Source: Zygnema cylindricum
Lineage: Eukaryota > Streptophyta > Zygnematophyceae > Zygnematales > Zygnemataceae
NCBI GenBank assembly: GCA_037447655.1
Contig: JBBHKE010003116.1
Span: forward strand, 193,035-255,815
Reading direction: 5' to 3'
DNA length: 62,781 bases
Part shown: positions 23,401-33,933 of the stretch, piece by piece
Layout of the letters: each line of letters begins with the position of its first letter
Numbering within the stretch: the stretch's first letter is position 1
Translations under genes and position numbers: made by a program
Notes under the pieces: model-generated
The model's input: the letters and a program-made list of their open reading frames with translations, nothing else
Database searches by the model: none
What the model was told of the DNA's origin: nothing

Positions 23401-25888
23401 GTCGAATTTCCATCTCCTCTATCAATGGTTGTTTGACTTTTTAATAACAAGTCTATGGTTAACAGATGCAAGGAGATTGTCCTGTTGAATAGTTCTGGAG
23501 AACTGGCTGCATTTGTTTAATATTACTATTTGTAAAAGTCAGGATGCTAGACTTCGTTTGAGTTATTAAGAGTTTTGAAACATTAAGAAGTTTTGAGTTG
23601 ACAGCCTATCTTACGGCATGATTTTACAGGAGATGAAGGAATATGGGCATGATCCAAATGCGTGGACATACAATGCTCTTATTCGGGCCTATGGCAAAGC
23701 AGGGAAGCTCAGAGTGGCTGTGGGAGTATATAAAGACATGGAAAACGCAGGTGGGTTTATGGGAAACCCGAAGTTTATGAATTTGGGTTCGTGGACATAT
23801 TGTTTTGAACAATTTGAAAACGCATAGGAAACTTAGTCTGTAAAGTACATGGGAGGAAGTAAAGGCACGTATAAATTCAATGGAATGTGACAAAAAAAAC
23901 GGAACATGCAAATGAGTCGGCTCAAAATCGTCTGTCGTGTCTGTGCAATACATACTGTTGACACTGATGGAAGCAATATGACAAATTTATTTTGAGAAGG
24001 GATTGTTTAATTCAACCAATTTGATATATTCGTCCTGATATAGGACTTTGGTCTTATCAATGCTTATCTAGTCTTCTTGATGTGTATATCTATATCTATC
24101 CCCAAGTTTATCCATGCTGTCTATGAGTCCATTTTCTAAGATATGCAATACGGCCGACTTTTTATGCATGTCCAGCCTTCTTGATGTGTTTATCTATGCA
24201 TATATGTATATTGTATCCCAAGTTTATCTATGCAATATATCCATGAGTCCGTTTTCTAAGGCACGCTGTGGATGTCGAGACCCATGCAGGTTTGGAACCG
24301 GACCTGTTCACATACAATACTGTACTCAATCTCTATGGACAGGAGGGCTACATGGAGGAGGCGGAAGGTCTTTTAGATCAAATGCAGCGTAAAGGATGCA
24401 CTCCTGATCGGGTAGATTGCCATGTCCTCGCACTTATGTTTCTATGTTTTTCTTGTAATGAATCTGGCTTTTGTTCTCCACCGTTTATGTTGCTTTTGAT
24501 GAATCTGGACGTTCCATGTTTTCCACCTTCTACGATAGAAGCAAAAAGGTGCCTGCGGTAATTAAAATGAATAAAATCAGCGACTTTGAAGTCTCTTCAG
24601 TGCTTTTAATGACTCTTTAAAAGAAGTTTCCGTGCGTTTTTTTGCAGGTGACGTACAATATCCTCCTCGATGCTTACAGCAAGGGAGGACACCTGAGCAA
24701 AGCCATGCGGGTTTTGGAAACTATGAGAGGCGTCGGATGCTCTCCAGATCTCTACACCTACACCATCCTTCTGGACGCTTGCAGCAAAAGCGGGTCGGTG
24801 GAGGAAGCACAGCGCATGTTTCAGGTGGGATTCTGGCCACATTCCTCACCCAAATTAGTGTGGATGGAGGCGAGTAGCATCGATGGAAAAGTGATGTGAT
24901 ATATGCAGATTCATGGACGCAGAAAAAAGGGCCTGTGTGGATGTGTTTTCTCAATCTGTTTTCTCTGTAATGGTTACCATGATGGGAAGTACAAACTTTG
25001 GAAGTCTCAGAAAATTGGGCACCTAACAGGAGGATGTAGACCGTGTAAGACATTGACATATGTATGCAAAGAGAACTGAAAATTTGAGATATGTCAGCAG
25101 TGTCTAAGGCAGTTAAGAAATATGCGAATGCACTAATTTTGTTTTGGTTCAAAAAATACTAGTAGGTCGTACTCAGTACAGTTAGTGCCATTTTCAGTAT
25201 GAAGTCGACTTCCCAGAGTGCACGTATTAAGATGCCATCTAATCACGAATATTTTGTCGTTCGGGCTAAAATATTTTGTAATTACAAAAAAAATCCTGCA
25301 AATCTTTCGAAAAACGTGATCCGTCCAAAGAAAATTTCGACGGTAGGAGATGATTTCAGTATGTAGCAAATACTAAGTAAAGTTCAATTTCCGTAAGTTA
25401 ACTGCCATAACATTTCCCGTCCAGGTTGTGTTATGCACAACAGCAAACCCTTCAGAAACTAAAACCTCGTACTGTTTTTTCTTTTAATTTTTGAATGACG
25501 CTGTACTTCCTCTTAAAGTTCGTACATTTTTTTCATTGAACCAAGGTACTTTGCATTGCACGGTAAAAAAAACAAACACCACAATAGAGCAGATGACAGT
25601 TAAGCACGCTGATATTAGAGTCAATTAGACAATTATTATGTATGATTATGTTGACTTGTAGGAGTCGATGCGCTATTATTGTGTGTGGGAAAACAGGATC
25701 TGAAAGCTGCTGGCCATACACCGAACCTGGTCGCCTTTTCAGCCATGATCAATGCCTATGGGCGCAAAGGGAAATGGCGCGAGGCAGAACAGACATGGAC
25801 TGAGATGCGGGCATCAGGGTGTCGGCCAAACGCTATCACATATTGTGGTCTCATCAATGCTTACGCTCAACAGGGGGATTATATTGTA

Positions 25889-25945
<57 letters not shown>

Positions 25946-27026
25946 NNNNNNNNNNNNNNNNNNNNNNNNNNNNNNNNNNNNNNNNNNNNNNNNNNNNNNN
26001 NNNNNNNNNNNNNNNNNNNNNNNNNNNNNNNNNNNNNNNNNNNNNNNNNNNNNNNNNNNNNNNNTGCTTCTTCGCACCACTCAAATCCTCCCTCTCCTTC
26101 AAATCCAATCTCAGTTCAATACGCTCCGGACATCATTCTCACTGTCTATTGAGAGGTTATGGCAACTGTGCATTCCAGTTACAATAGTCATTTTATTCTG
26201 AAGTGTATCGCATGTGCTAGTGGCTCTTCTTGCATCTGCGACCAGCCCAACTGATGTCTAAAAGAATGCTTTTGCGGGATCTTCACTAATTCCTGCTCCA
26301 TTTTGTTCCCATTTATAGACCATATGCACACTCAATGACCAAATTGTACTTAATTTACGCCTGTTTTTTCTATTATTACAGCAGCATAAACTCACCACGC
26401 TTCTTCGTATGAAGATTTGTCCCTGAGCCTGTTCCGGCCTTCTGATGCACATATAGTGATGGAGATAATGATGATGGTTTTTGGATGTTGACTGAGGGAA
26501 ATCAAACTGGTTGTTCTATGTGCAGAGTGCACGATCGGTGTTTGATGAAATGGTGCGTGTGGGAGTCCAGCCAGACGTGAAGTCTTACACTGCTCTCATG
26601 GAAGCTTACGCTCGAGTGGGAGAGTACAAGAAAGCAGAAAAAATTATTCATGAAATGCAACAGCAAGGTTTCGTCCCGGATGTTGTTACGTATGCCGTGC
26701 TTGTGAGAGCGTTTGCACGTGCCCGGAAATTTGAAAGTGCTTTGGATTATTTTGAGTATGTGGTGGTGGAAGGCGACCCCTTGAGCGACATTTGTAGGCA
26801 GGTGATCCAGAATTATGGAGAGATGTATGTCGCTTTTACTGGGAAGGTTCCTGAGGGAGTTGACATGAAGCATTGGACGGCCCTGGTGGAGGCCGGAAAA
26901 GCCGACAGAAAATCGGGGAAGAGCGAGGATTCGGAAAGATGGTTGCAAGAAGTAAAAACTGTTACTACTGACAGTGATGTCGAGGAGGAGTGGAGTGGAG
27001 TGAGAGAGCCATGGGAGGAAACCTAA
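20455..27026 (+). CDS. P-class pentatricopeptide repeat protein, 13 PPR motifs, likely organellar
   Basis: Nine exons were rebuilt: 20455-21147, 21527-21759, 21948-22083, 22520-22747, 23630-23750, 24290-24411, 24648-24824, 25697-25885, 26526-27026. All introns are GT-AG, the phases are consistent, and exons join inside PPR motifs without loss. From the ATG at 20455 this gives 799 residues. The open frame continues upstream to an acceptor near 20364, so the true start and the organelle transit peptide lie further 5'. Residues about 1-230 are charged and low-complexity. Thirteen uninterrupted 35-residue P-type repeats follow, then a short C-terminal extension without SMR, E, DYW or LAGLIDADG domains. 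Such proteins bind single-stranded RNA in chloroplasts or mitochondria and act in processing, stability or translation. The last intron holds a CT microsatellite and the assembly gap, so extra exons there cannot be fully excluded, although the phase joins exactly across it. Confidence 0.88.
25891..26064. other. (CT)n microsatellite and assembly gap in the last PPR intron
   Basis: CT repeats from about 25891 to 25945 run into 119 Ns (25946-26064). The gap size is probably nominal; the true repeat may be longer. Confidence 0.95.
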
Positions 27027-28334
27027 AAATGAACGATATGTGGAAGTTCAAGGTTCGGGTGATGAGGACCACAATGGGTTTTAGAATATTCCCATATGCC
27101 AAAAAAGAAACAATAGAAAAAGGAGCAATGACTGGCCTGAGCACGAAGTAAACAGGTTTTCATTACAAAATCAAAGATGTTCAGGAAGAATTTCCAGGAT
27201 GAAGGTTTTCTTCAGATGTAATTTGTTTTCGGTGCAGCAAAAGCTGTGCTTTGGAAATAGGTCCATGCAATGGGCTTTTTGCATCGGAGAAGTACAGTGG
27301 GATCTGGTTTTGTTTTTTGTAGAAGTCTCGTACATGCGATGTTGGAGTTTCATTCCACAGAAAATGGGGAGGATCACGGATTCTGGAGCAATTGCAAAAG
27401 GATGGCCACTGATTGTCTCCAGAGTTCTGTACAGCGAGAATAAGTATTGTGAAAGGGCAAGTCAATTAGGTTTATTCCGTCTCAGTCTCATTGGAACATG
27501 TGGAAGCTTTTGCCTTAATGGCGGAATATTTCAGTTTGATTCTGATTTTTTGGTATACAATGCCACCAGGAAGAAGTATCTGAGGAGTTTAGATAAGAAA
27601 AGGTTTTTATTCGGCTTTTTTGTTATAGCTGGTTCGGTATATTTAAACTAGACCAATTAATATGGATTTTAGTCTACAAATATGCTTAGGGTTTTTCAAA
27701 TATAAACAAGGATTTTCTCATTGGATTATGAATTTCTGCGTCATATGTGTTATTGCTGACTGAGTTGACTAAAACTGTTTTTAACATTATTTTTATTATT
27801 TTAATTGTTGTTATTGGGAAGAAGTTGTGAGACTTTGTCCACTTGTTTCGAAACTTTTCTGGGCAGCGAGCATTTTAGTTTCTGATGCTACACCAATAGC
27901 CGGAGAATGTTATGGTCCGCATCAAATTCTTACTCCTAAGTTCCCACTGGATTAGACATGTGAAAGTGGTGTTATGCCAATTCACTACTGTTGAACAGTA
28001 AAGTTAGAGAAAAGGCTCAGGGCTCACTTTTATCTTACCTCGACTTGATGAATGTGAATACACATCATATTTGGCACCTACCAAAATTCTGAATGTTTTA
28101 GCAAAGGCGAGTCTGTGCTGGACTCATTGTGTCATTTACAAACAATTGTTTATTTATGTTGGGAGTGGCGACCAATCGGTTAGTCGATGATTTTGTACAT
28201 CATTTGTGCATTAGTACCCATTTTATTGGCTGACGTATTCACACTTGGCAGGAAGCATGGGAGCCTCCGCCAAAAAAAAAAATCATTACAGAGAGTGTGA
28301 AGGTAAAACGAGAATATATGTGTCATTAGTACTA
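27027..28334. other. 3' flank of the PPR gene and intergenic DNA
   Basis: Likely 3' UTR at first. An ATG-initiated 150-codon ORF (27199-27651) lies within 175 bp of the PPR stop but has no family resemblance, and I treat it as fortuitous. Confidence 0.4.
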
Positions 28335-29577
28335 CACTGTGAACTGCTATTACTGGTAATAACACTACACCGCGAATCGTAATTAGAGTAAAGAAAAATT
28401 TAGAGTAAAAAAAGAGAAAAAAATAATTAGAGTAACTCTAATTTGTGTGATAGAACTTTTTCAAAAAGGAATTTACTCTAATTTATTTAAGTATTCTAAT
28501 TTGACGCGCTGAATATCTCTACTGTAAATTAGGTATTCGTACAGAATCTGACAGAACGTACAGTTTATCGTCACTATGACGTTTGCACTACGCGGTTTTG
28601 TTAAAACACAGTTACATGATAACGGCCTGTATTAAATCATTATTTGTACTTTTTTACTTAATAAAGTACAATTTTGCACGGTCAGACACCGACCTCACGC
28701 CACACTATTTAAAACGGCACTGTATTAGAGTTATTAACGCTCATTTAAAAAGTACCTTAAATAACGTAAAGAATAATTTAGAATAATGTACTCTATTTAT
28801 GGTGATAGAGTCAAAATTTGGGGTGACGGAATTAGCGTATATTACTCTAATTACGATTCGCGGTGTAGTTTCGCGCCCCTAAATTTTTACCTTAGGACCT
28901 TAAATAGAATTGATAATTTTCTTTTTTTCCTTTTCGCTAATACAGGTACGGTTTCATTAGAGTCAACTACACTAATTTGGGAACCTGAGTCCAAAGGGTG
29001 GGCCAAGCAACTATATCCGTTCCAGTTCTTCTGCCCTCTGAACACAAAATAGCGTTATTCATACTATTGTTTTTTTCTTAAGGCTAATTAGTTTGCGGTT
29101 CAAAATCGTCCAGGGCATCCGTACTGGATCAATCATTTTTTTTTTTTACACAACCGCTGACGGTGGCTCTTCACGGGAAGCAAAAGACGTTTTCAGACTA
29201 CGATTTTACAAGTCTCCATGGAGCTGACATGGCAAATCGTAGCGGATTACGAACACTGCTTCACGAATAGCACCTCGTTCCATATATGCACCAGTGCCTG
29301 CTCAGGTGTCCTCTCGACCGAAGTACGTCATGCAAGGTACAGTATCAGTACTGTACTTTCGAACGGCAGAATCTTTTGCGTTGCCATTACAAATTAGTAA
29401 ATTAGATGTGGCGCGTGAAAGGGTGAAACCGTGAAATGTGTAGATGTTATATAATGCGCACCTGCCATTTCCCAACTTTATTCAGTTTATTGGTATCAGT
29501 TTTTTAATACGGGAAACGTATTACTACTACTAATTTTTCCATGGGAACCACCCTTACTACTGTAGCGGTTCACCGTG
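28335..29577. mobile_element. Outer TA-flanked MITE containing another MITE
   Basis: The ends are TA + CACTGTGAACTGCTATTAC and GTAGCGGTTCACCGTG + TA. They are imperfect inverses. A complete second element sits at 28368-28865. Without it the host would be about 740 bp. Confidence 0.6.
28368..28865. mobile_element. TA-flanked MITE, 498 bp (nested)
   Basis: TIRs are CACCGCGAATCGTAATTAGAG and CTCTAATTACGATTCGCGGTG, flanked by TA. The interior shares CAGAATCTGACA and TACGGTCAGACACCGACC-like words (TGCACGGTCAGACACCGACC) with the long subfamily. Confidence 0.85.
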
Positions 29578-29941
29578 TAGCCTCTAACGGCCAAACTGTT
29601 CCTTATCCTTAGTACGGCACAGTCAACCAAATGAAAGGTTGAAGGGGAACTAATTTTAACAGAAGGGATGTCTTTTTAATGTGCGTGAGTATGCTGAGCA
29701 CATAATTTTGGAACTTTACTCGATCTTCTTTTTCTTTTTCAATTTGTGCATAATCAGTGTGGATACTTAGCAGAGAGGCAGTGCAAACGTATGCTCTTTT
29801 CGGTTTGTCCACCCTATTTTATGTTCAAAATCCAGCAAATAGTGGAATGGGCAGAGAGATCTCGCTCTAATAATTGTCAGAGGTGACACGTGGCGAAAGT
29901 CAGTTTTTACCAAACGTCAGGAGGAAGTAAAGGGAGGCACC

Positions 29942-31624
29942 ATGAGTGACGCCGGGGGAGCTCCTGAAGAGCTTCCACAAGAATCTCCAGAAGAATTTCA
30001 GACAGAACGTTCAACAGAAGTTCCCACGGAATCTCTAACGGAACGTCCAACGGATTTTCCGATGGAACTTGCAATAGTAACTGCAACAGAGCCTAAAAAG
30101 GAACATACGGCAGAAGATTCTAAGGAACAAAATGCAGCAGGAAGTTCAGGAAGTCCTGCGCCTCTGAGTCGCAAGAAGAAATTGGAGATTATATTTGCAG
30201 CTTTTCAAATGTTTATAACTACATTTGCCACTGCGGTGATGGAAATTTTGAGAGCCAATCTGCTTAACATGATTGAAGAGGACCACTTGCTGCCTACGTT
30301 ACGAGAAATTGTCGGAAAAGTAGTGAATGAAATGAAAGTACTTTTGCTTCCGAAGCTAAAAAACAAAGGAGAGTATTACATTCGTCCAAGGTCAGTTCAC
30401 ATGTCTGAAAGTCATATCCAGCATTTTGACGATCAGCGGTTTCGGAAAGTTTTCAGATTGAAAAGGGAGACAGTAGCTTACCTAGTCGAAGAGCTACAAC
30501 GGGACTTGTTAACAGTTCCACCTTTAGGGTTAGATTCACTTCCTAATAGGAGGTTGTCTGTGGAAAAGCAAATTCAAATTGCTTTGATGAGATTAGGTCA
30601 ACAGGGGGGACTACTAAAAGTTGCAGAAGAATTTGGTGTTTCATCAGCGACTGTTTCCAAGATTTTCCACAAAGTAATGAAAGTTATAGGTCTCCGATTG
30701 CACCATTGGATCAAATGGCCTAAACCTCTTGAACTCAAAACTATAAAACAACAGTACGAAGAGAAAATGGGGTTATTAAACTGTGTGGGTGCAATTGGGG
30801 TGTTGCGAATAGAACTCACTTTGGGAGAGGGAATGTCAGCAAATGATTACTTCGATTGTGAGAGAAAATACTCCACCATTGTTCAGGCCGTTGTAGACCA
30901 TAAAATGAGTTTTATGGATGTCTTTTTGGGTTCACCTGGAAGCATGCATGAGGGACTTGTTTTCCGAAGGTCTGAGTTTGGAATGGAACTTGAAAAGCGA
31001 GCGAAATCGTGGGGGCCCTCCGAGCATCTCGATGGAACTAAGGTTTCCCCTTACATAATTGGCGATGCGAAGTACGGACTGCATCCTAACCTTATCGTCC
31101 CGTATCCGGAAAGTGGGAGTGGACTTTCTGAGGAAGAGTCGAAGTTCAATTTTCTGCTCAGCTCCGGTCGATCAGTCACAGAACGAGCTTTTGGAAAACT
31201 GAAGACTCAATGGCGTTACCTGTTGAAAGTTTTTACTCCGGACAAAGAAAAGTTGGTAAGAACCTTGATTGCTGCTACTATACTGCATAACATTAGCATT
31301 GCCAAAGGAGAGACGGATATTGACTGGGAGAGTGAATGGCAAAAAGAAGAGATGGAGAGGCTGAAAGATGCAAAGGAAAAACGTCAGCTTCACAATCATC
31401 AAAACGGTGAGTTTGAAGGAGAGTTAGAGGAAGTACCTGAGGTGAATCGGACGAGTGAAGCACAGGGGAAGATCGTCAGAGATGCTTTGTGTAATTACAT
31501 GGCGAAAAAGAAGGAGATTCCAGGAAATGTGAACAGTTTACATGTGGATGAGTTCTCTCGAGATGAAATGGACAACATGGAACTAGATCGCATGGAATGG
31601 GAAGGCCTGGTAGGTGGCTGGTAG
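29942..31624 (+). CDS. HARBI1/PIF-Harbinger transposase-derived protein, first catalytic Asp lost
   Basis: An intron-less ORF of 560 residues starting at ATG 29942. The N-terminus (15-60) is an acidic run of TE/PTE-like repeats. A helix-turn-helix-like segment lies at about 207-250 (AEEFGVSSATVSKIF). The DDE_Tnp_4 superfamily nuclease fold follows: VGAIG (282-286), QAVVDH...DVFLGSPGSMHEG (315-338), GDAKYGL (374-380), and the strongly conserved SVTERAFGKLK (411-421). In active HARBI1 relatives the first motif reads GAIDG or GCIDG. Here the Asp position is Gly286, while Asp375 and Glu414 are present. The ORF is otherwise intact, and I see no PIF-type terminal inverted repeats with TWA duplications close to its ends. 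I infer a domesticated or immobile copy, probably nuclear and DNA-binding. Plant HARBI1-like proteins of this kind have been linked to chromatin regulation, but the role here is unknown. Confidence 0.88.
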   Translation: MSDAGGAPEELPQESPEEFQTERSTEVPTESLTERPTDFPMELAIVTATEPKKEHTAEDSKEQNAAGSSGSPAPLSRKKKLEIIFAAFQMFITTFATAVMEILRANLLNMIEEDHLLPTLREIVGKVVNEMKVLLLPKLKNKGEYYIRPRSVHMSESHIQHFDDQRFRKVFRLKRETVAYLVEELQRDLLTVPPLGLDSLPNRRLSVEKQIQIALMRLGQQGGLLKVAEEFGVSSATVSKIFHKVMKVIGLRLHHWIKWPKPLELKTIKQQYEEKMGLLNCVGAIGVLRIELTLGEGMSANDYFDCERKYSTIVQAVVDHKMSFMDVFLGSPGSMHEGLVFRRSEFGMELEKRAKSWGPSEHLDGTKVSPYIIGDAKYGLHPNLIVPYPESGSGLSEEESKFNFLLSSGRSVTERAFGKLKTQWRYLLKVFTPDKEKLVRTLIAATILHNISIAKGETDIDWESEWQKEEMERLKDAKEKRQLHNHQNGEFEGELEEVPEVNRTSEAQGKIVRDALCNYMAKKKEIPGNVNSLHVDEFSRDEMDNMELDRMEWEGLVGGW

Positions 31625-33933
31625 AGCTGCTTAATAGTAGAAAGGATACTTTGTGAGAATTATGTGTACAATAGCTTAGAGTGTGATAGTTTTCAGTTAA
31701 TGTTTTGTGAAGTCGAACTAGTGCACTGAAGGGGAGTTTTTTACATGTTAGGTGGTTTAGGGTGGTTAGATTAGTTGATATCGTAGAATGTGTTGGTGTG
31801 ACATCTGTTACAGGACACACATTTTGGTTGAGAAAACACCTGTAAAAACCTGATTTTTTTTTATCGTGAACTGCACTTAAACTGAAACATGTCGTATATA
31901 CTTTTTTAGGTTTTTTAGGGTTTTTAGGGTACAAAGCTTAAGAACCCTCTGTTATTTTGTATTTTTTATTTTGAATCGGTGGAGAAAATATCACGATGGT
32001 TTTTAGGCACTCATGTGGAAAATGAAACAAATCTTTGCAAGGAAGAGCATGCCAAACTTGATACAGTTAAAGTTGGTATGGTCAAAGTTGATATGCTCGA
32101 TATGATCGACCGGAGTTTCTCTTCTTAGAGCGAGGTGACCTTAACATTGCCAGTGTATTTTTGGTTTAGCCTAAAAATTGCTGCCCTTTGCACGGCAGTG
32201 TAAACAAAAGACAAACTCCATTCCACTGTTATCTATTGTTATTGATAATTTTTACAGAATTGCTTGTATATGTTGAGGTTATCTTCTCTCTTTTAAAGAG
32301 TTGAGCAAGCAGTAGGTTAGAAAAACTGGTGATGATGGTCAAAGAAGGAAGACTATGGACATTTATGGTTAGTAACAGATATGAGCCCCAAAATTGCAAC
32401 CATCTCAGAGAAAAAAAATGGCACAGCATATAGAGCAGGAATTGAAAAACAAGCCTGTAAATATGGAATTTCTATTACAAAACGAAGAGCAATCAGAATG
32501 TTATTCTTAACCATTGGATACAAAAACTACTGTTACTGTCCCAACTTGATTTTTGTTCAATATCGGTGCGATGCTTGAAGACCGGTAGAGTACGTTGATT
32601 CACAATGTTTGAATGAGATTTTATTGTTTGATGGGTTTGGTTTAAGAGTTGAAAAACCCTAAAAAAGTCCGAAATAAATTTGGCGGTTGTTTTGTGGTTA
32701 TTTGTGTTATTGGCGACGCGTTTGTCCATGATTGGTAAATAGGACTGTACCGTACCAGGACAAAAAGACAGAGAATAATAGTGTGTGATGTACTTCTCAT
32801 ATTTGTACAGCAAGTTTTTCAAAAGCATGCAACATGAGAAGACTACTAATAAAGTTTACATCAAAAATGATCTGAATTCATAAGGACAATATAGATATTA
32901 AACACTAGTGCAATAGTTAATGAAACACCTTCCGATATGAGAAACCGAAACCGATTGCCCAAGGAATTTGAGAACAACAGTCACAGGTAAACATCAGCAC
33001 TTAAAAACTCGTTGGTTTTGCCACACTAATTTCCTTATTATTCATCACTACAGTGATTCGTATCTCTAATTACACAAACACGACCGTCTAGTATACACAT
33101 TCATTTTGGTAAATTCATTATCGGCAAACCGTGAAAGCTCAACATCAATGTCATTTGCTAGTGAAGCGCATGCACTTTTTAACAAAAAGTATTCTTAAAC
33201 GCTTTTGAATGTGAAACTCATTCAATGCACTGGACAAAATCACAAAACTGATTCAGCGATTTAAGAAAATATCCTTTTCACCATTTTCAAAAAAAGAGAA
33301 ATCCGGTTTAAGTCACCAACAACTCACGAAAATATGCAAAAAATTAAGCTTTAGCAAGACGAGTTAACCACATTTCGTGCCTTCAACATGCAAATTTCAA
33401 AATGAGTGTGGCGTCTAATCCTCGACTTCAAAAAATAAATACAAAAACCATATAATATAGTATACATGCAATGTCGTTAATGCCCATTACATTTGAAAAT
33501 ACAATGTACAGTGAAACAACGAATGGCACCTTTATGGCCCCGCTAGTCAAGCTCACTACTCTACCTACCACTATTAGTGTGTATGATTTTTGTTTACTAC
33601 CACTCCAAGAACAATAGTGGGAGCTTATTCTTCTCTTGGAGAAGTTCAAAAACAACTATCTGCTCCCCCTTCAACATTTAGTGATTAATAGATACATAAC
33701 AATAAATAGATACATAAGTTACAGATATAACTAGAACGCCTCATATCGAAATTGTCTAACTTCCTACATTCTCAAAAATTCCAAATTACGAACTAAACTA
33801 TGAAGAAAAAGTCTCGCAAAACACTTCTACAAGTTAAAAATCCGAATGAAAAAAACAATCACGAGAACCGAAAGTGAGAACAAAAACGTAATCCGGATTC
33901 CTTTCCTCGAACCCATATTAATAACTTAACGAC
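31625..33933. other. Intergenic between convergent genes
   Basis: It lies between the stop of the HARBI1-like gene (+) and the stop of the GH5 gene (-), so it carries both 3' ends. It is AT-rich with no supported gene or TIR element. Confidence 0.5.

Noticed and set aside
27199-27651. 150-codon ATG ORF after the PPR gene
   Set aside because: It lies in the probable 3' UTR, has Cys/Phe-rich translation without domain or repeat, and nothing supports a separate gene.
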